Origin: an uncultured Paracoccaceae bacterium
Lineage (GTDB): Bacteria; Pseudomonadota; Alphaproteobacteria; Rhodobacterales; Rhodobacteraceae
Assembly (NCBI GenBank): GCA_947493745.1
Contig: CANLSM010000011.1
Coordinates: 1-64,000, forward strand
Length of the DNA: 64,000 nucleotides
Direction: 5' to 3'
Within the stretch, counting starts at the first letter, position 1. Each line of letters opens with the position of its first letter. The notes beneath the pieces are model-generated. The model saw only the letters and a program-made list of their open reading frames with translations, did no database searches and had not been told where the DNA came from. The translations under genes and the position numbers were made by a program. Positions 52,741 to 62,014 of the stretch are shown in pieces.

Positions 52741-53217
52741 ATGGAGCGGGACTACAGCGACGTCTCGAAGCGGGTTCTTGCGCTGAGCGCGGGCGAAACC
52801 GATACGGTTGCGCTGATGGCGACGATGGCCTGCGAGCTGTTCCATTCCGACGACCGGTTCGATTGGGTCGGGTTCTACCGGGTGGTCGAGCCGGGCCTGC
52901 TGAAGATCGGACCCTATCAGGGCGGACATGGCTGTCTGGTCATCCCTTTCGACAAGGGGGTTTGCGGTGCCGCTGCGCGAACCGGCACCACCCAGATCGT
53001 GCCGGACGTCGAGGCCTTTCCCGGACATATTGCCTGCTCCGGTTCGACCCGCTCCGAGATCGTATTGCCGGTTTTTGCCGGGGAGGCGCTGATCGGGGTT
53101 CTGGATATCGACAGCGATCAGGCCGATGCGTTTGATGAAGCTGATCGGCAGGCGCTGGAAACGCTTCTTCAGCAGGTCTTCTCGATGGCTCATCTGCCGG
53201 AAGAAATTATCGCTTGA
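52741..53217 (+). CDS. Free methionine-(R)-sulfoxide reductase (GAF domain)
   Basis: A 158-residue GAF-domain enzyme reducing free Met-R-sulfoxide with thioredoxin. Cys65, Cys75 and Cys99 are spaced 10 and 24 residues apart, exactly as Cys84, Cys94 and Cys118 in E. coli fRMsr. Signatures: FDWVGFYRV, PFDKGVCGAAARTG and HIACSGSTRSEIVLPV. ATG 52741 is preceded by GGAGG at 52731-52735, which decides against the in-frame ATG at 52729. Confidence 0.93.
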   Translation: MERDYSDVSKRVLALSAGETDTVALMATMACELFHSDDRFDWVGFYRVVEPGLLKIGPYQGGHGCLVIPFDKGVCGAAARTGTTQIVPDVEAFPGHIACSGSTRSEIVLPVFAGEALIGVLDIDSDQADAFDEADRQALETLLQQVFSMAHLPEEIIA

Positions 53218-53248
53218 AGCAGTGGGTTTGGCTGTGACAATCTAGGAC

Positions 53249-55057
53249 ATGTCGAATACCTCTTCCCTTCCAAGCTGGGCTGACTGCGCGAAAGACCTGA
53301 TCGAGGTTGCCGCCGGTCGTGCACCTGCGGACATGGTCATCCGGAATGCGCGCTGGGTGAATGTCCACAGCCGCGAAGTTCTCGATGGTGCGACCATCGC
53401 CATCAAATCGGGGCGGATCGCTGTCGTGTTGCTCTTCGATGAGGCGGACAGCCTTTTTGGTGAGCGCACCGAAGTGGTGGATGCGCATGACCGCTTTGCG
53501 GTCCCCGGGCTTTGTGACGGGCATATGCATATTGAATCGGGCATGCTGACGGTCAGCCAGTTTGCCCGCGCCGTGATGCCCCACGGCACCACGACGATGT
53601 TTGTCGATCCCCATGAGGTTGCCAATGTGCTGGGCATGCCGGGCGTGCGCGCGATGCATGACGAGGCGCTGGAGCAGCCGGTCAATGTCTTTGTCCAGAT
53701 GCCGTCCTGCGCGCCATCCGCGCCGGGGCTGGAGACCACTGGCGCCGAGCTTGGGCCGGAGGATGTGGCCGAGGCAATGACCTGGCCCAATATCATCGGC
53801 TTGGGCGAGATGATGAATTTCCCCGGTGTGATGAACTCCGACGCGAAGATGCTGGCCGAGATCGCCGCAACGCAGAGGGCAGGCAAGACCGTGGGTGGGC
53901 ATTATGCCTCGCCCGATCTGCGCGGCTTTCATGCCTATGTGGCAGGTGGTCCGGCGGACGATCACGAGGGCACGCGGGAAGAGGATGCGATCCTGCGGGT
54001 CCGGCAGGGAATGCGGGCGATGCTGCGCCTCGGCTCGGCCTGGTACGATGTCGAGAGCCAGATCACAGCGGTGACCGAGAAGGGGCTGGATCCGCGCAAC
54101 TTCATCCTTTGCACCGATGATTGTCACTCGGGCACGCTGGTCAATGACGGGCATATGAACCGCGTCGTGCGCCATGCGATTGACTGCGGACTTGATCCGC
54201 TGATCGCACTTCAGATGGCCACGATCAACACCGCGACCCATTTCGGGCTGGAGCGCGAGTTGGGGTCGATCACACCGGGGCGGCGGGCGGATATCATTCT
54301 GACCTCCGACCTCCGGACACTTCCGGTCGAGCATGTGATTGCGCGCGGAAAAACCGTCGCTGTGGACGGTTGCCTGACCGCGGAGATGCCCGCATTCGAA
54401 TGGCCCAGATCATCCCGCCAGACAGTGAACATGAAGCGGGACGTGAAACCGGAAGACTTCGACATCGCGGCTCCGGAGGGCGCCAATTCGGTTCGCGCGC
54501 GGGTGATCGGTGTTGTCGAGAACCAGGCACCCACCAAAGCGCTGGAGGCTGATCTGAAGGTTTCCGACGGACTTGTGGAGATGGACCGCACCAATGATGT
54601 CTGCCAGATCGCGCTGATCGAACGGCATCGCGCAACCGGTGGGGTGACCAACGCCTTTGTCTCCGGTTTCGGCTATGACGTCGATTGTGCCATGGCCTCC
54701 ACGGTTGCCCATGACAGCCACCATATGATTGTCGTCGGCACGTCCAAGACCGATATGGCGCTGGCTGCAAACCGTCTGCGGGAGGTCGGGGGCGGGATCA
54801 CTCTGTTTCGGGATGGCAAGGAACTGGCGCTCGTCGAACTGCCGATTGCCGGTCTGATGTCGGATGCCCCTGCCAAGGATGTCGCCAGGGCGGCAGACCA
54901 GATGATGCAGGCCATGCGCGACTGCGGATGCCGGCTCAACAACGCCTATATGCAGCATTCCCTGCTCGCCCTTGTGGTGATACCGGAGCTGCGTATCTCG
55001 GATATCGGTCTCATCGACGTGACCACATTTGAAAAGACCGATCTTTTGATCTCATAA
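53249..55057 (+). CDS. ade: Adenine deaminase
   Basis: A 602-residue amidohydrolase converting adenine to hypoxanthine and ammonia. Motifs: VPGLCDGHMHIESGML (metal His pair), TTTMFVDPHEVANVLG, GHYASPDLRGF, CTDDCHSGTLVNDGHMNRVVRHAI, NTATHFGLERELGSITPGRRADI, and a C-terminal domain with FVSGFGYDVDCAMASTVAHDSHHMIVVGTS. The length is normal. The AMP nucleosidase gene starts three bases after its stop, making a two-enzyme unit that turns AMP into ribose 5-phosphate and hypoxanthine. Confidence 0.95.
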   Translation: MSNTSSLPSWADCAKDLIEVAAGRAPADMVIRNARWVNVHSREVLDGATIAIKSGRIAVVLLFDEADSLFGERTEVVDAHDRFAVPGLCDGHMHIESGMLTVSQFARAVMPHGTTTMFVDPHEVANVLGMPGVRAMHDEALEQPVNVFVQMPSCAPSAPGLETTGAELGPEDVAEAMTWPNIIGLGEMMNFPGVMNSDAKMLAEIAATQRAGKTVGGHYASPDLRGFHAYVAGGPADDHEGTREEDAILRVRQGMRAMLRLGSAWYDVESQITAVTEKGLDPRNFILCTDDCHSGTLVNDGHMNRVVRHAIDCGLDPLIALQMATINTATHFGLERELGSITPGRRADIILTSDLRTLPVEHVIARGKTVAVDGCLTAEMPAFEWPRSSRQTVNMKRDVKPEDFDIAAPEGANSVRARVIGVVENQAPTKALEADLKVSDGLVEMDRTNDVCQIALIERHRATGGVTNAFVSGFGYDVDCAMASTVAHDSHHMIVVGTSKTDMALAANRLREVGGGITLFRDGKELALVELPIAGLMSDAPAKDVARAADQMMQAMRDCGCRLNNAYMQHSLLALVVIPELRISDIGLIDVTTFEKTDLLIS

Positions 55058-55060
55058 GGA

Positions 55061-56560
55061 ATGCACCACTTGATACTCGGAACTTCAACGCAGCAACTGC
55101 CCATCATATCGCCACCGGAATGGGAGGAGCGGGGCTATTCGGATGCGGCTGATGCGGTCGCGGCCCTCAAGCGGCTCTATGATCAAGGGACAGGGTTCCT
55201 GCGGGACAAGTTCTCGGCGGTGATGAAAGGGGCGCAGATCGAAGGCCGGTACCGGGCGCATTATCCTGAAGTGAGCATCACCACCACGACCTATGCGAAG
55301 GTCGACAGCCGCCTGTCGTTCGGCCATGTTGCCGAGCCGGGACGCTATGCCGCAACGATCACCAATCCGACACTGTTTGAAGGCTATCTGACGGAACAGC
55401 TCGGATTGCTCCTGCAAAACCACGGGGTAGAAATCCGCGTGAAGATGTCGGAGACGCCGATCCCGGTTCATTTCGCCATGGGATCGGATGACACGATCGA
55501 AGGGACGATCGAGGACAACCTCGATCTGCCGCTGCGCGATGTCTTCGATGTGCCTGACCTGACCACAACCGATGATCAGATCGTCAATGGCGCGGCGGTG
55601 CCGCAGGCCGACGGGACGCGGCCGCTGGCCCCGTTCACAGCGCAGCGGGTGGATTATTCGCTGGCACGGCTGGCACATTACACCGCGACCAAGCCGGAAT
55701 ACTTTCAGAATCTCGTGCTGTTCACGAACTACCAGTTCTACATGGACGAGTTTCTGGCCTTCGCACAGGCGCAGGTCGCCGATCCCGCATCTGGCTACAC
55801 CGCTCTGGTCGAACCCGGAAACGTGGTCACCACGGCCAAGGGGACAACGGGGGATCCGCTGACCAAGACCCCGCAGATGCCGACCTACCATCTGATGCGC
55901 GACAAGTCCGCCGGGATCACCATGGTCAATATCGGGGTCGGTCCATCGAATGCGAAGACCATCACCGACCATATCGCCGTGCTGCGACCCCATGCCTGGC
56001 TGATGCTCGGACATTGCGCGGGCTTGCGGAATTCCCAGTCTCTGGGCGACTATGTTCTGGCACATGCCTATGTCCGCGAGGATCACGTTCTCGACGATGA
56101 TCTGCCGGTCTGGGTGCCGATCCCGGCGCTGGCCGAAGTGCAGGTCGCGATGGAGCAGGCGGTGGCCGAGGTCACCTCCCTGACCGGCTACGAGCTCAAG
56201 AAAGTCATGCGGACCGGCACCGTGGCGACCATCGACAACCGAAACTGGGAGTTGCGCGATCAATCCGGGCCCGTGCAGCGGCTCAGTCAGAGCCGGGCCA
56301 TTGCGCTGGACATGGAAAGCGCGACCATCGCCGCCAACGGCTTCCGTTTCCGGGTGCCTTACGGAACCCTGCTCTGTGTCTCCGACAAGCCGCTTCACGG
56401 CGAGCTGAAGCTGCCAGGCATGGCGACGGCATTTTACAAGCGTCAGGTCTCGCAGCATCTGGAGATTGGCATCCGGGCACTGGAAAGTCTGCGCGAAATG
56501 CCACTGGAGCGCCTGCACTCACGCAAGCTGAGATCGTTCGAAGAAACCGCATTTTTGTGA
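55061..56560 (+). CDS. amn: AMP nucleosidase
   Basis: A 499-residue enzyme hydrolysing AMP to adenine and ribose 5-phosphate. An N-terminal Amn-type domain (about 25-180, with GRYRAHYPEVSITTTTY) precedes the nucleoside phosphorylase-like domain (MVNIGVGPSNAKTITDHIAVLRPHAWLMLGHCAGL, ALDMESATIAANG, CVSDKPLHGELKLPG). ATG 55061 directly abuts AAGGA, too close for good initiation; TTG 55070 has better spacing and is a real alternative. Coupled to ade, whose stop is three bases upstream. Confidence 0.93.
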   Translation: MHHLILGTSTQQLPIISPPEWEERGYSDAADAVAALKRLYDQGTGFLRDKFSAVMKGAQIEGRYRAHYPEVSITTTTYAKVDSRLSFGHVAEPGRYAATITNPTLFEGYLTEQLGLLLQNHGVEIRVKMSETPIPVHFAMGSDDTIEGTIEDNLDLPLRDVFDVPDLTTTDDQIVNGAAVPQADGTRPLAPFTAQRVDYSLARLAHYTATKPEYFQNLVLFTNYQFYMDEFLAFAQAQVADPASGYTALVEPGNVVTTAKGTTGDPLTKTPQMPTYHLMRDKSAGITMVNIGVGPSNAKTITDHIAVLRPHAWLMLGHCAGLRNSQSLGDYVLAHAYVREDHVLDDDLPVWVPIPALAEVQVAMEQAVAEVTSLTGYELKKVMRTGTVATIDNRNWELRDQSGPVQRLSQSRAIALDMESATIAANGFRFRVPYGTLLCVSDKPLHGELKLPGMATAFYKRQVSQHLEIGIRALESLREMPLERLHSRKLRSFEETAFL

Positions 56561-56729
56561 CCGGTTGCATTTATCCACAGATAAGCCGCCAAAACCGTGA
56601 CAAAAAGCCAACAAAAAAAGGGTTTTCGCTCCTTTCGCCCATTGAGTTTCCCGATTGTTTTTGGTTTGGTCTGCCTATTGGACGCTAAGCGTGCGGTAGA
56701 AAAACAAACTAGGAACAGGGAGCAGCCCA

Positions 56730-57020
56730 ATGGCCCAGAAACCCATGACAAAAACACAACTCGTGGCCTCACTGGCGGAAAAGACGGAGGCGGACAAAGC
56801 GTCTGTCGGCCGTTTTCTTGATGCGCTGACCGAAACGATCACAACTGAAGTTGCCAATGGCGGCGCGGTGACCCTTCCGGGTCTTGGCAAATTTGCCTGC
56901 CGTGAGCGTCCGGCTCGTATGGTGCGTAACCCTGCTACAGGCGAGCAGATGCACAAGGATGCCGATCGCGTTGCAAAGGTGACCATCGCAAAGGCACTCA
57001 AGGACGTGATCAACGCCTGA
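56730..57020 (+). CDS. HU-family DNA-binding protein
   Basis: A 96-residue histone-like protein. MTKTQLVASLAEKTEADKASVGRFLDALTETITTEV is the dimer core, GGAVTLPGLGKFACRERPARMVRNPATGEQM the beta arms with the DNA-intercalating NPATGE tip, and VAKVTIAKALKDVI the last helix. It has its own leader (169 bp after amn) and a strong terminator, consistent with high, independent expression. It compacts DNA and assists bending-dependent reactions. Confidence 0.94.
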   Translation: MAQKPMTKTQLVASLAEKTEADKASVGRFLDALTETITTEVANGGAVTLPGLGKFACRERPARMVRNPATGEQMHKDADRVAKVTIAKALKDVINA

Positions 57021-57046
57021 TCACTGATCAGAAACACATTCAATCA

Positions 57047-57071
57047 GGCCGCGTTCATCGCGGCCTTTTTT
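57047..57071 (+). terminator. Rho-independent terminator of the HU gene
   Basis: GGCCGCG (57047-57053), TTCAT loop, CGCGGCC (57059-57065), then six T residues (57066-57071). The EamA gene starts 18 bases later. Confidence 0.92.
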
Positions 57072-57089
57072 GTGGCGGGAAGAACGGGG

Positions 57090-57950
57090 ATGGATGTTCG
57101 GGCAACCTTGATGGGGCTCCTGTTCGTGACGATGTGGAGTTCGGCCTTCACGTCGGCGACAATCGCCGTGCGCGATGCACCGCCCTTCTTGCTGCTGACC
57201 GTGCGTTTCCTGATATCGGGCGGCGGCGCGTTGCTGATCGGGTATCTGATGGGGCAGCGGATCCGGATCCGCCGGTCGCAATGGCCCGCCATCGTGATTT
57301 TCGGCGTCTGCCAGAACGCGCTTTATCTCGGCTTCTATTTCTTTGCGATGCAGACCGTCGAGGCTTCACTGGCGGTCATCATCGCGAGCTGTCTGCCGCT
57401 TGTCGTGGCATCGGCAAGCTGGGCACTCTTCGGAGAGACGCTTTCGCGCAGGGCGATCTTTGGGCTCGCGCTCGGATTTGGCGGTGTCCTTCTGGTCATG
57501 GCCAACCGGCTGAGCGGAGAGGTGGACGGGCGCGGCGTGCTGCTTTGTGTGCTTGGCCTGCTGGCGCTGGCAACGGCGACACTGGTGCTTCGCAAGGCCT
57601 CCTCGGCTGGCAATGTGCTGATGATCGTGGGGTTGCAGATGCTGTGCGGCAGTCTCGTGCTGCTGCCGATGTCCCTGGTCCTCGAAGACTGGGTGGTGAA
57701 CTGGACGCCGTCGCTGATAGCGGCCTTCACCTACACGACGCTGGTCCCGGGTCTGGCGGCGACGGTGATCTGGTTCTGGCTGGTGGAGCGGATCGGTCCG
57801 ACCCGCGCCTCAAGTTTCCATTATCTCAATCCGTTCCTCGGTGTTCTGATCGCCGCCATCATACTTGGAGAGCGACTATCGGTGCTGGACATTCTCGGGG
57901 TGGGAACGATCATGCTGGGCATCTACGCGGTGCAACGCGCGCGGAGCTAG
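57090..57950 (+). CDS. EamA/DMT-family transporter
   Basis: A 286-residue inner-membrane protein with ten predicted helices in two homologous EamA halves (FVTMWSSAFTSATIAVRDAPP..., and a second starting GLLALATATLVLRK). WFWLVERIGPTRASSFHYLNPFLGVLIAAIILGERL is the characteristic C-terminal half. ATG 57090 is preferred to GTG 57072, which lies on the terminator. These proteins usually export amino acids or metabolites; the substrate is unknown. It overlaps the convergent cyclase gene by four bases. Confidence 0.9.
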   Translation: MDVRATLMGLLFVTMWSSAFTSATIAVRDAPPFLLLTVRFLISGGGALLIGYLMGQRIRIRRSQWPAIVIFGVCQNALYLGFYFFAMQTVEASLAVIIASCLPLVVASASWALFGETLSRRAIFGLALGFGGVLLVMANRLSGEVDGRGVLLCVLGLLALATATLVLRKASSAGNVLMIVGLQMLCGSLVLLPMSLVLEDWVVNWTPSLIAAFTYTTLVPGLAATVIWFWLVERIGPTRASSFHYLNPFLGVLIAAIILGERLSVLDILGVGTIMLGIYAVQRARS

Positions 57951-60900
57951 AGAAACCCCAGCGATCTTGCCTGTGCCACGGTCTCGGACATGTCCTCGGT
58001 CCCGCGTGTTGCCACAGCCTCTGCCGCCTCGTTCAGTTGGTCCGGCAGATGCTGCTGGCTGCCATCTATCAGCCGGGCGCAGATGTGGCGGCCCGCCTCC
58101 GGGTCCTGCTCCTCGGCGGCGATTGCAACCATGACAAGACCGGCGGCCCATTCGAAGGGATAGGCAATGCGGGAATTCTGGAACTCTGCCATCGCATCCT
58201 GGCCCAGCGATTTGGCCTCGACCAGATTGCCTTCTTTCCACCTGGCCCAGGCCAGATGGGCATGGGCCATTCCGGTATACTCCGGCATAGCTTCGCGGGC
58301 AGCGAGGTCGAGGCTTTCGCGGGAAAGTTGCTCGGCCTTCATAACTTCGCCCAGCCGACGGTAGACGGTTGCCAGATAGACCAGGCAGCGCAGTTCAATC
58401 GCCCGGTGGCCGCTCTTTTGCGCCGACTTCAGGCCTTCGCCCATCTCGCGCTTGGCGTCCTCAAGTGTTCCGTTGTGCAGATGTACGAACCCCAGGATGA
58501 ACTGCGCTGATGCAATCGAGGAGAGGACACCGCTTTCCTGCGCCGCCTCAACATATTTGGCCGCATTTTCAAGTGTGTCATTGGTGGTGCGATACCGATA
58601 GGCCCTCAGGTCGCGCTGCACGAGCTGCGCATAGATCAGCGCCCGCTGCAGGGGCTTAGCCTGTCCGATGAACGGAATGACCCGTCTTGAAAGATCGAGA
58701 AGCGCCTGACTGTCACCGCTCCAGTAGTGAACCGTCAGACGGATGATCTGGATGTCGATCCACTCAGTCAGTTCATCGGCATCCGAGTTATCATCGATCT
58801 TGCCAAGCGCCTGCTCGGCCCGGTCGAGCGTATAGATCGAGAAGTCGCGATCCTGCTGCCGGGCGGCGCCCAGTCTGCGCAGAAGCCGCGCCCGGGTCAG
58901 CGGTGGCAGGTCCGGGGCCTGAATGGCCTGGTCCAGAACGGCACTTGCCTCCTCGATATCATTCGAAAGCAGCAGGACGTCGCTCATGTCTTCAATAAGC
59001 TGAATGCGGTCAGGCTCGTTGCTGTAGCGCTCCCCGCCGGCCCGGCGGGAGAAGTCCAGATGGGTGAGGGCGAGCCGCAGATAGCTGGTGGCTTCCGCAT
59101 TCTCGTAGCGTTTCCGCGCGCCCTCCCCCGCACTGGCGTAGTAAAAGGCTGCACGTCCATGATCACCCGCGAGCGCCCAGTGATTTGCCAGAAGATGCGC
59201 GGAACTGACGCTTGGAACCGTCTCATCCTCCATGGCGAGCGCGATGCGGCGGTGGATGTCAGGCAGATCGCCGCGCAGGAGCGAGCTGTAGATCGCATCG
59301 CGCAGCAACTGATGTTTGAAGGTGAACGTGTCCGAGTCTCCCTCGCGGGGCATCAGAATCTCGGCTTCCGTCAGCTTGTTGAGCGAGGCACGCAGATTGG
59401 CACTGTCGGCATTCAGCGTTGCGGCAAGAACCACCAGACTGAAATTACGCCCGATAACCGAAGCCGTCTGCGCGACATATTTCACCGTCGGCAGCAGATC
59501 GAGCCGCGCCAGAAGCGAGCCCTGCAAGGTTGTCGGGATAGAGACCGGGTTCAGGGTCCCATCGAGCGATTTGGTCGCGAGCCCGGTTTCCAGAACGGTC
59601 TTGGTAAGCTCCTCAACAAAGAGCGGCACACCGTCCGTTCGCTCCAGGATCAGCTCGACCATCTCATTGGGCAACTCGGCTGCGCCGGGGATGCTGCGCA
59701 CGATGGCATGGGCATCGTCCTGGGACAGCCTGTCAAGACGGATCACGAGGTTCGACATGTCCTCGATATACTGAAGCTGCCCTTCGTTACGGGTGGAAAA
59801 GAGTGTGGCGACCCGTTTGTCCGAATTGCGCCGCACGAACCGCCGCATCAACTCCAGTGTTGTGGGGTCGGCCCAGTGCACGTCCTCGAACAGAACGACG
59901 ATCGGGCTTTGATCGACAATGGCGTCAAAGCAGGTGAACAGCACCTCGAAGGTTCGCTCCTTGCGACCCTGACTGTCGAGTTGCTCCCATTCCGGCCCGG
60001 TGGCTTCGGTGATGCCCAGAAGCGGCGCGATAAATGATGTTGCGGGTTCAGGCGGGATCCCGTTGGCGTTCAGGTAGTTGGTCAGTTTGCTGAGGTTGAA
60101 TTCCGGCTCCTCCCGCAGATCAATACCGGCTGCAAAGCGGAACTGCTCGGTGATTGGAAACAGACCTTCGTTGATGTGATAGGGCGAGCACTGGAAATCC
60201 ATGACCCGAAAGCCGCCGTCTTCGGCGATCTGCCGGCAGCTTTCCAGCAGTTTGGACTTCCCGATCCCCGCATCGCCGCGAACCGCGATGGTCTGCGCCT
60301 TTCCTTCCATGGAGTGCGAAAAGGCCCGCGAGATGTGATCGAGGTCTTCCTTGCGCCCGAAAATGCTGGTGTCGGCGGAGGCTTCGCGTCCGAACCGGCT
60401 TGCGCCCTCATTGACACGGAGCGCCTTCCATGCCTCAACGTCGCCCTGAATGCCCTTGAGGTTCTGCGGCGTCAGGCGCTCGAGCACAAAGCGGTCGCGG
60501 ATCAGCTTCTTGGTTTCCGGAGAGATCACAACCTCGCCGGGATTGGCCATGGACTGAAGGCGGGCCGCCAGATTGGGCGTGCGCCCGACCACGTGATTGT
60601 CATCAACCGCGTAGTCGCCAACCAGATCACCCACAACGACCGAACCGCTGGCAATCCCGACCCGGCACGAGATTGCCTCCTCCTGAATGGTCTTCAGGTT
60701 GCCGACGGCCTCGGTCACGCTCAAGGCGGCGCGCACGGCGCGTTCCGCATCGTCCTCCAAAGCCTGTGGCCAGCCGAAATAAGAGAGAACGCCGTCACCG
60801 ATATACTGTGCAATGAACCCGTTGAAATGCTCCACGACGGTCGTGACGGTGCGGCTGTATTCGGTCAGAACTGTACGCAAATCCTCCGGATCAAGCCGTT

Positions 60901-61210
60901 CCGAAAGGGCGGTCGAGCCGACGAGATCGCAAAATAGGATGGTCAGGTGTCGCCGCTCCGCCTGGCCAAGACGAGGCGTGCGCTGATCAATCCTGCCGGT
61001 CCCTTCGGCCGGTCCGTCCCTGGCCGATTTCAGCTTGGCGATGGAGTTCAGCATCCGTCTGCGATGTCCGACGGAAACGACGCCGAGGTCGCGCAGATCA
61101 TCAGGTGTCAGGCTCAGGATAAGTCCGACTTCGATCTCGTTCTCGATGAACGCGTCCGCATAGCGCTCAAGCCCTATGGATCGTAGCCATTCTATCACTT
61201 CTCTCGACAT
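57947..61210 (-). CDS. SAM / class III nucleotide cyclase / ATPase / TPR signalling protein
   Basis: A 1087-residue cytoplasmic protein. Residues 1-62 form a SAM domain (VIEWLRSIGLERYADAFIEN). Residues 85-265 are a class III cyclase: Asp95 (FCDLVGST) and Asp139 (YIGDG) for the two metals, and Asn213/Arg217 (PNLAARLQS) for transition-state binding, so it is probably active. From about 283 there is an AAA/STAND-type ATPase with Walker A GDAGIGKS (312-319) and LFEDVHWADPTTLELMRRF. The C-terminal 400 residues are helical TPR-like repeats. It should make cAMP under control of a sensed partner. ATG 61210 with AGGA upstream. Confidence 0.92.
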   Translation of the reverse strand: MSREVIEWLRSIGLERYADAFIENEIEVGLILSLTPDDLRDLGVVSVGHRRRMLNSIAKLKSARDGPAEGTGRIDQRTPRLGQAERRHLTILFCDLVGSTALSERLDPEDLRTVLTEYSRTVTTVVEHFNGFIAQYIGDGVLSYFGWPQALEDDAERAVRAALSVTEAVGNLKTIQEEAISCRVGIASGSVVVGDLVGDYAVDDNHVVGRTPNLAARLQSMANPGEVVISPETKKLIRDRFVLERLTPQNLKGIQGDVEAWKALRVNEGASRFGREASADTSIFGRKEDLDHISRAFSHSMEGKAQTIAVRGDAGIGKSKLLESCRQIAEDGGFRVMDFQCSPYHINEGLFPITEQFRFAAGIDLREEPEFNLSKLTNYLNANGIPPEPATSFIAPLLGITEATGPEWEQLDSQGRKERTFEVLFTCFDAIVDQSPIVVLFEDVHWADPTTLELMRRFVRRNSDKRVATLFSTRNEGQLQYIEDMSNLVIRLDRLSQDDAHAIVRSIPGAAELPNEMVELILERTDGVPLFVEELTKTVLETGLATKSLDGTLNPVSIPTTLQGSLLARLDLLPTVKYVAQTASVIGRNFSLVVLAATLNADSANLRASLNKLTEAEILMPREGDSDTFTFKHQLLRDAIYSSLLRGDLPDIHRRIALAMEDETVPSVSSAHLLANHWALAGDHGRAAFYYASAGEGARKRYENAEATSYLRLALTHLDFSRRAGGERYSNEPDRIQLIEDMSDVLLLSNDIEEASAVLDQAIQAPDLPPLTRARLLRRLGAARQQDRDFSIYTLDRAEQALGKIDDNSDADELTEWIDIQIIRLTVHYWSGDSQALLDLSRRVIPFIGQAKPLQRALIYAQLVQRDLRAYRYRTTNDTLENAAKYVEAAQESGVLSSIASAQFILGFVHLHNGTLEDAKREMGEGLKSAQKSGHRAIELRCLVYLATVYRRLGEVMKAEQLSRESLDLAAREAMPEYTGMAHAHLAWARWKEGNLVEAKSLGQDAMAEFQNSRIAYPFEWAAGLVMVAIAAEEQDPEAGRHICARLIDGSQQHLPDQLNEAAEAVATRGTEDMSETVAQARSLGFL

Positions 61211-61372
61211 GCATGTCCTATTGATCTGCCAAACTGGAAAGGAACAAAACCAATGGAACAGACGATATCAACAGATTCCCCAAAACCGCGGTCAGCGTAG
61301 TTTAAGGTCTCGCACAGTTGCCGCAAAGAGTATAGTTTAGTGCAAACCTTTGCAATCAAAGAGGAAGCTCGC

Positions 61373-62014
61373 ATGTCATCCAGTCTGAATATTCTGATCG
61401 TGGGAACCGGGAATGTCGGAACCGGGTTGGCAAAGCGTCTTGCGGCAACCGGCCACAAGGTATCGCTGGGTTCCCGGACGGCTGAACGGGGTGCGGCAGC
61501 GGCCGGCGAACTGGGTGTCTCCGGCGGCGCGACAGGTGAGCTTGCCGCGGACGCGGATGTGATCATGCTCGCCATGCCTTTCACCGCTCTGGACGAGACA
61601 ATTGCCGCCTTGGGTTCGACAGCAGGCAAGGTCGTGGTCGATGCGACCAACCCGCTGACCGAGGATTTCATGGGTCTGACGGTCGGGCACCAAAGCTCCG
61701 CAGGTGAGGTCGTTCAGTCCAAGATGCCCGACGCCAAGGTGGTCAAGGCATTCAATGCGATCTTCGCCGATGTGGTTCATGCGGGCCATGACTATGGTGA
61801 GGTTCCGGCGCAGGTGTTCTATGCGTCGGATCATGAGGATGCCAAGGCGACCGTTGCCGGGCTGATCAGCGAGATGGGCTATGATGCGGTCGATACCGGC
61901 CCGTTGCAGAACTCCCGGCATCTGGAGCCGCTTGCGATGCTGATCATTCAGCTGGCCTACGTGGTCGGAGAGGGCACGGTGGTGACCCCGGTCGTGTTGC
62001 GCCCCAAAGGCTGA
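61373..62014 (+). CDS. NADP oxidoreductase, F420-dependent-reductase-like (NPD family)
   Basis: A 213-residue single Rossmann-domain protein. SLNILIVGTGNVGTGLAKRLAATGHKVSLGSRT is the NADP-binding motif, and VVVDATNPL, KVVKAFNAIFADVV and DTGPLQNSRHLEPLAMLIIQLAY are conserved in the F420:NADP oxidoreductase-like family. Alphaproteobacteria mostly lack F420, so the redox partner is probably another substrate. ATG 61373 follows GAGGAAG; an in-frame start at 61340 is unlikely. Its stop is directly against the convergent TfuA gene. Confidence 0.85.
   Translation: MSSSLNILIVGTGNVGTGLAKRLAATGHKVSLGSRTAERGAAAAGELGVSGGATGELAADADVIMLAMPFTALDETIAALGSTAGKVVVDATNPLTEDFMGLTVGHQSSAGEVVQSKMPDAKVVKAFNAIFADVVHAGHDYGEVPAQVFYASDHEDAKATVAGLISEMGYDAVDTGPLQNSRHLEPLAMLIIQLAYVVGEGTVVTPVVLRPKG

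Noticed and set aside
55085-56518. 477-codon minus-strand frame opposite amn
   Set aside because: Antisense shadow of a conserved enzyme.
61211-61372. Search for a RiPP precursor gene near the YcaO-TfuA pair
   Set aside because: No short frame with ribosome site and leader/core pattern was found here, and the 62014/62015 junction has no room for one.
61373-62014. A true F420-dependent enzyme
   Set aside because: No F420 biosynthesis gene is seen and the lineage generally lacks the cofactor, so only the fold family is claimed.
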